Positions 8,830 through 16,300 of a DNA stretch of 44,815 nt are shown here, piece after piece. The notes below the pieces were generated by a model. It searched no databases and was not told where the DNA came from. It saw only the letters and a list, made by a program, of their open reading frames with translations. Origin of the DNA: Sphingobium sp. (GTDB lineage: Bacteria; Pseudomonadota; Alphaproteobacteria; Sphingomonadales; Sphingomonadaceae); the NCBI GenBank assembly GCA_022652485.1, contig JALCRK010000028.1, positions 1 to 44,815 on the forward strand, given 5' to 3'. The translations under genes and the position numbers were made by a program. The number at the start of each line of letters is the position of its first letter. The first letter of the stretch is position 1.

Positions 8830-10299
8830 ATGCCGAAGATGATGCGCTGTGTCACCACCGCAGCTTCCGCCCTTGCACTCGCGACGGCTGTCCAGCCGGC
8901 CGACGCAACCACCCTGCAGGAAGCGCTCGCGCAGGCCTATCAGACCAACCCGAGGCTGAACGCCGCCCGGGCGCAGCTGCGCGCGACCGACGAGGACGTG
9001 CCTCTCGCCAAGGCGGATGGCCGCCCGGATGCCAGCGCCAGCGGCGTGTATGAGGAACAGCTTCACCGGGATCTGCCCGGCAGCACGCCGAAGCGCAGCC
9101 TCAGCGGCCAGGCGACCCTCTCCGTCCCGGTCTATCAGGGCGGGGTCGTCCGCAACGCCATCCGCGCCGCGAAAAAGAGCGTCGATGCCGGTGAGGCGGA
9201 ACTGCGCGCGACGGAGTCCTCCGTGTTCGCGGAAGTCGTCGCCGCCTATCTCGATGTGATCGCCGATAGCGCCGTGGTGACGTTCAACGAGCAGAATGTC
9301 CGCTCGCTCGAAGTCAACCTCCAGGCAAGCACGGACCGCTTCAAGGTCGGCGACCTGACCCGCACCGATGTCGCCCAGTCCGACAGCCGCCTCGCCCTTG
9401 CCCGCGCCAGCCTCGAAACCGCACAGGCGCAGCTGATTACCTCGAAGGAGCGCTATATCGCGCTGGTCGGCAGCGAGCCGGTGGACCTGCAACCCCCGCC
9501 ACCGCTTCCCGGCCTGCCCGCCTCGCCCGAGACCGCCGTCGATGTCGCGCTGAAGGACAATCCCGACATTCTCTCGGCCAAGAGCACGCGCGAAGCGGCG
9601 CATTATGACGTAAACTCCGCCAAGGGCCAGATCGCGCCGCGCGTCTCCGGCTTTGTGCGGGGGGGGTATACGGATTATCTGAATTCTCGTGTCGACAACA
9701 TATTGAACCAGCCGGTTTCGGTGCCGAGCGCGAAATCCGCCGCTGCGGGCGTTCAGGTGACGCTGCCGCTCTATCAGGGCGGCCGCCCCGGCGCGCTCGC
9801 CCGCCGCGCCATCGCGCGGGAGAGCCAGGCGATCGAGCAGACCGTGCTCACCGAGCGCAGCGTGATCGCGCAGACCCGCTCCGCCTTCGCGAGCTGGCAG
9901 GCCTCGCTCCAGACGATCGCGTCCACCAGCAAGGCGGTAGGCTCCGGCCAGCTCTCGCTCGAAGGCGTGCAGGCGGAAAACAAGGCCGGCACCCGCACCA
10001 TCCTCGACATTCTCGACGCCCAGCGCGATCTTCTCAACGCGCAGGTCCAATATGTCTCCGCCCAGCGCAACGCCTATGTCGCGGGCTTCAGCCTGATCGC
10101 GGCGATGGGCCACGCCGAGGCGCGCGACCTCGGCTTCACCAGCGCTCCGCTCTATGACGCCTCGGCCTATTACCGCACCGTGCGCAACAAGCTGTTCGAT
10201 TTCGATTTCGGCAGCCCGGCGAAGCAGGTGTCTACTTCCACCGTCGGCACCAAGGCGCAGGACGCGACCATCATTCCGGGCGGTTTCGGCGCCCAATAA
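8830..10299 (+). CDS. TolC family outer-membrane channel protein
   Basis: A 489-residue outer-membrane efflux/secretion channel of the TolC family; trimers of such proteins span outer membrane and periplasm and serve type I secretion or efflux pumps. The start at 8830 gives a clear signal peptide (MPKMMRCVTTAASALALATA, probable cleavage after ADA). The mature protein shows the duplicated helical-hairpin organisation, with the two similar segments ATLSVPVYQGGVVRNAI and VTLPLYQGGRPGALARRAI, the family signature before the channel strands, and a late ENKAGTRTILDILDAQRDLL. An in-frame upstream ATG at 8758 would spoil the signal peptide. It stands alone between two long hairpins. It could be the outer-membrane partner of the type I system at 41286-44814, though it is 31 kb away. 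Confidence 0.92.
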   Translation: MPKMMRCVTTAASALALATAVQPADATTLQEALAQAYQTNPRLNAARAQLRATDEDVPLAKADGRPDASASGVYEEQLHRDLPGSTPKRSLSGQATLSVPVYQGGVVRNAIRAAKKSVDAGEAELRATESSVFAEVVAAYLDVIADSAVVTFNEQNVRSLEVNLQASTDRFKVGDLTRTDVAQSDSRLALARASLETAQAQLITSKERYIALVGSEPVDLQPPPPLPGLPASPETAVDVALKDNPDILSAKSTREAAHYDVNSAKGQIAPRVSGFVRGGYTDYLNSRVDNILNQPVSVPSAKSAAAGVQVTLPLYQGGRPGALARRAIARESQAIEQTVLTERSVIAQTRSAFASWQASLQTIASTSKAVGSGQLSLEGVQAENKAGTRTILDILDAQRDLLNAQVQYVSAQRNAYVAGFSLIAAMGHAEARDLGFTSAPLYDASAYYRTVRNKLFDFDFGSPAKQVSTSTVGTKAQDATIIPGGFGAQ

Positions 10300-10320
10300 T
10301 TAAGAGCCCGTTTGGAAAAG

Positions 10321-10410
10321 CGGTTCCGGCCCTCTCCCCTGTCCAGCCACCCGATATTGTGCGATATGCTATCGGGTGGCTGGACGGGGGAGAGGGCCGG
10401 TGCAGAACCG
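10321..10410. repeat. Long hairpin element B, downstream of tolC
   Basis: Left arm 10321-10356 pairs with right arm 10370-10410 (one mismatch and a 4-base insertion in the right arm) around a 13-base loop. Read on the minus strand, the loop contains TAGCATATC and the outer arm reads GCACCGGCCCTCTCCCCC, matching element A (GCACCAGCCCGCTCCCCC). It follows the tolC stop by about 20 bases and may also act as a transcript end. Confidence 0.8.
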
Positions 10411-10424
10411 TCTTTAAGGTGAGA

Positions 10425-10446
10425 ATTCCAAGTCATTGATTGGAAT
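10425..10446 (+). promoter_or_regulatory. Small dyad in the AT-rich leader of the PEPxxWA-CTERM gene
   Basis: ATTCCA (10425-10430) and TGGAAT (10441-10446) form an inverted repeat with a 10-base spacer, in an AT-rich stretch (10411-10510) that stands out from its surroundings and probably carries the promoter of the next gene. No sigma boxes could be assigned reliably. Confidence 0.25.
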
Positions 10447-10522
10447 CGGAAAAACATCGTTTAGAAAGTTTTAACTATTACGCTCATAGCATGAAGAATA
10501 TTTTTTAGGCTATGGCGGCATC

Positions 10523-11317
10523 ATGGAACAGGATGTTTCCCGGGTTTTACGGAAGGAAAAGCAGCGGCGGCGGCTGATGTTCGGCACGCTGGCGCTGGGC
10601 GTCGCGCTGGTCGTCATTTCCACCCGCAGCGAGCGCGCGATGTTTGGCGTCGGCACGCCGATGCCCGGCGTTTTCGCGACCTTGCGCGGCCCGGTCGACA
10701 GCACGCCCCGCGTGTCGCTGCGAGATCGCGATCCTTCGGCCTTCTTCGCGCGGCTGGACCGCTCCGTGACCGGCCCGGCAGCGCCCGCGGCGGACGAGCT
10801 CGGCCCGGTCGAGCAGGCCGCGCTGTTCGTCGGCCCCGGCGAGGATATCCTGCCTCCCGGCCAGCTCGATCCTCTGGGTGCCATCGACGGCCCCCGGTTC
10901 GCTGGCGCGCCCGCCGAGTTTCGCGAAGTCGAGCTCAGCGACCCGCCCTATTTCCCCGCGCGCAAGACCGAGACGGGGTCCACTGGTGGCGGCAGCTCCA
11001 GCGGCGGTGGCGGCTCCAGCTCTGGCGGTGGTGGCGGCTCCAGCTCCGGCGGTGGTTCCAGCTCTGGCGGAACTACCAGCAGCTCGGGCGGCGACACAAC
11101 CAGCTCCAGCGGCGGCACCGGCAGCTCCGGCGGCACGACAAGCAGCTCGGGTGGCGGCGATCCGCCGATCGATCCGCCTCCGCCTCCTCCCCCCCCGCCG
11201 CCTTCGGGCGCGATCCCCGAGCCGGGCACATGGGCGCTGATGATTACGGGCTTCCTTGGAATCGGCGCGCTGATGCGCCGCCGCAACGCAAAGGCGCGGC
11301 AGAAGGCGACCGCCTGA
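10523..11317 (+). CDS. PEPxxWA-CTERM sorting-domain protein with Ser/Gly-rich linker
   Basis: A 264-residue protein of unknown role. It has a basic N-terminus (RVLRKEKQRRRL) followed by one hydrophobic segment (about 19-34) that looks more like an uncleaved signal anchor than a standard signal peptide. A middle domain runs to about residue 150. Then comes a Ser/Gly/Thr low-complexity linker (about 152-215), a run of prolines, and the C-terminal sorting module: IPEPGTWALMITGFLG, a hydrophobic helix and an RRRN basic end. This is the PEPxxWA form of the PEP-CTERM signal recognised by exosortase systems in sphingomonads; such proteins are usually cell-envelope or extracellular-matrix proteins. 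No exosortase is in the window. The middle domain matches nothing I recognise. Confidence 0.82.
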   Translation: MEQDVSRVLRKEKQRRRLMFGTLALGVALVVISTRSERAMFGVGTPMPGVFATLRGPVDSTPRVSLRDRDPSAFFARLDRSVTGPAAPAADELGPVEQAALFVGPGEDILPPGQLDPLGAIDGPRFAGAPAEFREVELSDPPYFPARKTETGSTGGGSSSGGGGSSSGGGGGSSSGGGSSSGGTTSSSGGDTTSSSGGTGSSGGTTSSSGGGDPPIDPPPPPPPPPPSGAIPEPGTWALMITGFLGIGALMRRRNAKARQKATA

Positions 11318-11500
11318 TCCCCAAATATCCGCCAAGGTCTGCGCGGCAACGCCCCGGCCAATAGGCGCGCGCTGCCATCCCCGGCCGCCTTACCGAAAAT
11401 ACGATCCCAGAGCCACGCGCCGGTTCTGGGCGCCGCCCGCAACCCTTGTCGTTCGCGAGGCACGCTTGGGCTCTGCGCCCGGCATTTGCGGCGAAGCGCA

Positions 11501-11525
11501 GGAACATGGTGGCCGTGCCGCCGTT
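11501..11525 (+). promoter_or_regulatory. EcfG-type general-stress promoter for the PRC-barrel/DUF3008 pair
   Basis: GGAAC at 11501-11505, a 17-base spacer, and GTT at 11523-11525 match the alphaproteobacterial EcfG (sigma-EcfG/RpoE4) consensus GGAAC-N16/17-GTT. The expected start site would lie about 55 bases before the PRC-barrel start codon. The genes behind it belong to families often found in stress regulons, which supports the call. Confidence 0.65.
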
Positions 11526-11587
11526 GGGGAGGATGTGGCCGCGCCGTCATGGCAAGGCCCCAACCTTCCCAATCGAGGAGAGACATC

Positions 11588-11959
11588 ATGGCAGATTCCG
11601 TGGAAACCGAAGAGACCAGCCAGCTTATCGCATCCGACAAGGTGGAGGGCACCGCCGTCTATAACAGGCAGGGCGAACGCCTCGGCACCATCAGCAATTT
11701 CATGGTCAACAAATATACCGGAGAGGCGGAATATGCGGTGTTGCAGTTCGGCGGCCTGTTCGGCCTCGGCAGCGATCATTATCCCCTGCCGTGGGAGATC
11801 CTGTCCTACGATACCGACAAGGGCGGCTATGTCGTCAATATCGACAAGGACCAGCTCGCCGATGCCCCCCGCTACCGCCATGACGACACCCCGGAGTATA
11901 ACGATGAATATGGCAAGACCGTTTATGGCTATTACGGGATGAGCTACCCCCTCCTCTGA
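11588..11959 (+). CDS. PRC-barrel domain protein
   Basis: A 123-residue soluble protein whose residues about 12-80 form a PRC-barrel domain: LIASDKVEGTAVYNRQGERL, TISNFMVNKYTGEAEYAVLQFGG, then a HYPLPWEIL segment. The tail is rich in Asp, Tyr and Lys. Single PRC-barrel proteins of this kind are frequent in alphaproteobacteria and often stress-induced; the molecular role is not established. The ATG at 11588 is chosen over upstream in-frame starts because GAGGAG at about 11575-11580 is a strong ribosome-binding site at the right distance. It is followed after 17 bases by a DUF3008 gene, and preceded by an EcfG-like promoter, so the two genes probably form one stress operon. Confidence 0.88.
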   Translation: MADSVETEETSQLIASDKVEGTAVYNRQGERLGTISNFMVNKYTGEAEYAVLQFGGLFGLGSDHYPLPWEILSYDTDKGGYVVNIDKDQLADAPRYRHDDTPEYNDEYGKTVYGYYGMSYPLL

Positions 11960-11976
11960 CTCCCCGGAGGCAATCC

Positions 11977-12159
11977 ATGCCTGCAAAATCGAGGGCGCAG
12001 CAGATGGCGGCGGGCGCGGCGCTCTCCGCCAAACGCGGCGATACGAAAAAGAGCGACCTCAAGGGTGCTTCCCGGTCAATGGAAAAATCCATGACCGAGA
12101 AGCAGCTTGAGGAGTTGGCGCGCACCAAGCGCAAGGGCAAACCCGCTCACGTCAAATAG
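11977..12159 (+). CDS. DUF3008 family small basic protein
   Basis: A 60-residue, lysine-rich protein that matches the DUF3008 pattern closely: MPAKSRAQQMAAGAALSAKR at the start, a central KGASRSM, and an end like ELARTKRKGKPAHVK. The function is unknown; members are typically small, highly charged and found near stress genes. A CCGGAGG ribosome-binding site lies 7-8 bases before the ATG. It follows the PRC-barrel gene by 17 bases on the same strand, so it is probably co-transcribed from the EcfG-like promoter at 11501. Confidence 0.88.
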   Translation: MPAKSRAQQMAAGAALSAKRGDTKKSDLKGASRSMEKSMTEKQLEELARTKRKGKPAHVK

Positions 12160-12250
12160 ATAGCCGCCGCTTGGCGCGGAGACGGTCGATGTCCGATACC
12201 GCTGAAATGATCCCTGCGGCTTCCCTCCGGAGCCGTCTTCCCGGATAGCG

Positions 12251-12266
12251 GGCGGATACATCCGCC
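12251..12266. terminator. Short hairpin between convergent genes
   Basis: GGCGGAT and ATCCGCC form a perfect 7-base stem with a 2-base loop, in the 114-base gap between the convergent DUF3008 and mannose-6-phosphate isomerase genes. There is no T-run on either strand, so this is a weak terminator candidate. The rest of the gap shows nothing recognisable. Confidence 0.3.
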
Positions 12267-12273
12267 ACGAACC

Positions 12274-13086
12274 CTAAACGGGCTGGGCGATCAGACACAG
12301 GCTGCCCGGCAAAAGCTGCACGTCTCCAATCTGGCGGGCCAATGCGCATTGGCCCGGAGCGATCCTTTCGTCACCGATCGCTGCCGCGCCCTGCAAAGGG
12401 ATGACCAGCAGCGCGCCGATGTAGCGCGCGGCCAGCTCCTCCGATACCGCATCAATCCGGTCCAGCCGGAAATACGGCCCCTCGACCAGCGGGAGCGATC
12501 CGACCTCTGGGAGATGCTGGCGGAAACGCGGATCATGCGGTCCCGGCTTCGCCACTGCCACCGCCTCCTCGACATGCAACGCACGCGGGCGGCCATAATC
12601 ATACAGCCGGTATGTGATGTCGCTGTTCTGCTGCACCTCGACCAGCGTGAGACCTCCACCGATGACATGAACCGTATTGGCCGGGATGTAGAAAAAATCC
12701 CCGGCCTGCACCGGATACCAGTCCAGCATGGCCTCGATGCTGCCATCATGGGCGGCGGCGCGGAGCTGCCCGGCGTCCATCGCGCTGGAAAGGCCTACGC
12801 CGAGCCTCGCGCCCGGATCGGCATGGATCACCAGCCAGCACTCCTCCTTGCCGCCCCCTTTTCCCACCTGCGCATCGGAAGGGTGGACCTGCACCGAGAG
12901 ATTTTCATCCGTGAAGATGTATTTGACCAGCAGCTCCGAAAGCTCGGGAGGCGGCGTGAACCATATTTCACCGACCGGCCTGCTTTCATCCGGGTTGTGA
13001 AAGGGTTGCGGCAGCACGGCCTTTCCCCAGGTCTTTTCCACTACCGACGTCGGGAGCAGGGCAGTCATATCCAGAGCGTCTTTCAT
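12274..13086 (-). CDS. manA: Class I mannose-6-phosphate isomerase
   Basis: A zinc-dependent cupin enzyme that interconverts fructose 6-phosphate and mannose 6-phosphate, feeding GDP-mannose and exopolysaccharide synthesis. At 270 residues it belongs to the short form of the class I family. Visible signatures: KTWGKAVLPQPF, VGEIWF, the metal-binding SVQVHPSD followed by KEECWLVIHADP, and the active-site block IPANTVHVIGGGLTLVEVQQ. The ATG at 13084-13086 is used; a second in-frame ATG lies six codons in. It stands alone on the minus strand between plus-strand genes. A 34-codon upstream frame overlaps its start as ATGA (see 13083-13187). Confidence 0.88.
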   Translation of the reverse strand: MKDALDMTALLPTSVVEKTWGKAVLPQPFHNPDESRPVGEIWFTPPPELSELLVKYIFTDENLSVQVHPSDAQVGKGGGKEECWLVIHADPGARLGVGLSSAMDAGQLRAAAHDGSIEAMLDWYPVQAGDFFYIPANTVHVIGGGLTLVEVQQNSDITYRLYDYGRPRALHVEEAVAVAKPGPHDPRFRQHLPEVGSLPLVEGPYFRLDRIDAVSEELAARYIGALLVIPLQGAAAIGDERIAPGQCALARQIGDVQLLPGSLCLIAQPV

Positions 13087-13187
13087 AGTGTCAGATTCAT
13101 CAGGTCGGCCAGCGCCACGCTGGCGAGACCCACCGCGCTTTCCGAAATGCCATAGGACACGCGCAGACGCTTGCCAACCTTCCGCAC
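13083..13187 (-). CDS. Possible 34-residue leader ORF overlapping the manA start
   Basis: A short frame starting with GTG at 13185-13187 encodes a basic N-terminus (MRKVGKRLRVS) and a mildly hydrophobic end (SAVGLASVALADLMNLTL), and stops in a TGA overlapping the manA ATG. The ATGA coupling and a GGAAAG sequence upstream make translation possible. There is no family resemblance that I can name, and it may be chance. Confidence 0.2.
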   Translation of the reverse strand: MRKVGKRLRVSYGISESAVGLASVALADLMNLTL

Positions 13188-13301
13188 CCGCGCTTTCCGC
13201 TTTTGCCCGAAGGAAGCTGCGCGCCTTTATGGGGAAGCGATAGACAGGTGCGCCGCAATACGGGAAGCTGCGCGCCGACGACTCGGAAATGGGAGAGGGA
13301 A

Positions 13302-16300
13302 ATGCGTTTCCGGTGGCTGACAGCCCTCGCGGGCCTGTTGATGGTCCCGATGGCGGCGGACAGCAGCTCCAGCCCGCAGGTCACCCTCGCCGTTCCGGGC
13401 AGCAGCGGCTGGCAGAGCGGCACGATCAGCCGCTTCACCCTCCGCTTTTCCGATCCGATGGTCCCGCTCGGCGATCCGCGCGCGACGCCTGCGGCCACCA
13501 GCGATTGCCCCATCCCCGCGACAGGCCGCTGGATCGACCAGCAGAGCTTCGTGCTCGATTTCGAGAAGCCGCTGCCCGGCGGCATAAGCTGCGCCGTCAC
13601 GCTGCGCGAGGGTCTGGCGACGCTGCGCGGCGTGCGCGTTGCGGGCACGCGGCACTTCCCCATCGACACCGGCGGGCCTTCGGTGCGCGCGGTGCTGGCG
13701 CCGGGCATGGATGGCGACATCGACGAGGATCAGGTCTTCCTCGTCGCGACCAATGTGCCCGCCGATCCGCGCTCGGTCGCGGCGCGCGCGGCCTGTGCCG
13801 TGGATGGCATCGGCGAGACGATCGCGGTCGATCTGCTCCCTGCCGCAACGGTGTCGCAGCTGCTCGGCGGACTGGGCGAGCAGAACTGGCGGCGGCGCTC
13901 TTTCCTCGAAGAGGCGGGGCTGCCCGAGGCACTGCCGAAGGACGCGAAGTCCCGCGCCGCCGCGCTCGCCAAGGTGATGGCCCTGCGCTGCCGCCGCCCG
14001 CTGCCGCCGGAGCGCAGCATGGCGCTGGTATGGCCGAGCAGCATCGTCTCCTCTGCCGGCAAGGCGGCAGGGCGCGATCAGCGCTTCGATTTCACCGTGC
14101 GCGCGCCCTTTGCCGCGAGTTTCAGCTGCGGGCGGGTCAACAGCGGTGCGGACTGTAACCCGATCGAGGATGCGGACCTCAGCTTCTCCGCGCCGATCGA
14201 CCGCGCGAAGGCGCTCGCCATCCGTCTGCGCCTCGCCGATGGCAGCGAGCGCAGCCCCACTTTGTCCGACAGCGACAAGAGCAATGCGCAGCTCGCCGAT
14301 ATCAGCTTCAAAGGCCCGTTCCCGGCGCAGAGCGGCGCGCAACTGGTGCTGCCGCAAGGAATTGCGGATCTCTCCGGCCGCGCGCTTGCCAACGCCGCGC
14401 GCTTTCCCCTCCCCATACGCTTCGGCGCCGCGCCGCCACTGGTGAAATTCGCGGCGGGTTTCGGCATCGTCGAGGCGAGCGAGGGTGGCGTGCTGCCGGT
14501 GACGGTGCGCTCGGTCGAGCCGACGCTGATCGGCAAGGCCACTTCGATCGGCGGCAAGAGCCTGCGCGTCGCCGACGACAACGCCGCCATCGCGCAATGG
14601 CTGCGCAAGCTCGACAAGGCCGAGGAAGCCGACTTCGAGGAGGTGAAGCAGAAGGACGGCAAGAGCCACACCGTCAACCACACCCGCGACACGCCGCTGC
14701 TCCCCTCCGGCGGCGTGGCGATGAACGTGCCGCTACCCGCAAAGGGCAAGGCCTTCGAGGTCGTCGGCATCCCCCTGAAGCAGTACGGCTTCCACGTGGT
14801 CGAGCTGGCGAGCCCGGCGCTCGGCAATGCCCTCCTGGGCCGCAACACGCCGCGCTATGTCGCCGCGGCCGCGCTCGTCACCGATATGGCCGTGCATTTC
14901 AAATGGGGCCGGGAAAGCTCGCTCGTGTGGGTGACGGCGCTGGAAAGCGGCGCGCCTGTCGCCAACGCCGCGATCCATATCACCGACACGTGCACCGGCA
15001 AGCCGATCGTCTGGGGCAGCACCGATCGCACCGGGCGCCTCCTCATCCGGGGCAGCCTGCCGGAACCGGACGCGGGGGGCAGCTGCGACTATGGCACGGC
15101 CCATCCCCTCATGGTGTCGGCGCGGCTGGGCGAGGACATGAGCTTCACCCTCACCAGCTGGACGCAAGGCATCGCGCCCTATGATTTCGAGCTGCCCTTC
15201 GGCTGGGAGCCGCCGCGGGACATCATCCACAGCATCTTCGACCGCGCGCTGGTGAAGGTGGGCGAGAGCGTGCACATGAAGCATGTGCTGCGCCATCCGG
15301 CGGGATCGGGCTTCGCGCTCGCCAACGGCTTTTCCGGCAAGCTCGTGCTGAGCCATATGGGCTCCGGCACCGAATTCGCGATGCCGGTCACGATCGCACG
15401 CGCGGGCAGCGGGGAGAGCGAGTGGACCGTGCCGCAGGGCGCGCCGCTCGGCGATTATGCGCTACGGTTCGAGGCAAACGGCCAGACGATCAGCAGCGGG
15501 CAGACCCTGCGCGTCGATGAATATCGCCTGCCGACGATGCGCGCGAGCGTGACGGGTCCGCCCGCGCCGCTGGTGCGCCCGGCGAGCGTGCCGCTGTCGC
15601 TCTATGTCGGCTATCTCGCCGGTGGGGGCGCGGCCGGACTTCCGGTGACGCTGCGCACCGATTTCAACGGCTATGTGGGCGCGCCCGCCGGGTGGGATGC
15701 CTACAGCTTCGGCGGCGAGGCGGTGAAGACGGGCACGCGCCCGCTCGACGATCAAGGCGAGGCGGAGAAGACCCCGCTCCCCTATGCGCAGACCCTGCCC
15801 GCCACGCTGGGCGCGGACGGCACCGCAAGGGCCAGCATCGAGGTCAACCAGCCGGTGACGCAGCCGGTCGGCCTCACGGTCGAGATGGATTATCCCGATG
15901 CCAATGGCGAAACGCTGACCGCCAGCCGCCGCCTCACGCTCTATCCTTCCGCGGTGCAGCTTGGGCTGAAGACCGACGGCTGGCTGATGCGCGACAACGA
16001 CTTGCGGCTGCAGTTCGTGGCGCTCGATCTGTCCGGCAAACCGATTGCGGGCCAGAAGATTGCGGTGAAGCTCTATTCGCGCGAGATCATCACCGCGCGG
16101 CGGCGGCTGATCGGGGGCTTTTATGCCTATGACAATCAGGAGAAGATCACCGAGATCGATGCGGACTGCACCGCCAAGACGGACAGCCTCGGCCGCGCAA
16201 GTTGCGCGCTCGACCCCGGCGTCTCCGGCGAGGTCACGGTGGTCGCGACCACGATGGACAGCGAAAAGCGGGAGGCGCGCGCGGTCCGCTCGGTCTGGCT

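Noticed and set aside
8779..10296. 505-codon minus-strand frame opposite tolC
   Set aside because: Antisense shadow of a well-identified TolC-family gene; low-complexity composition.
10978..11160. Tandem repeat or CRISPR-like pattern
   Set aside because: It is the Ser/Gly-coding linker of the PEPxxWA-CTERM protein: imperfect codon-level repeats in frame, with no spacers.
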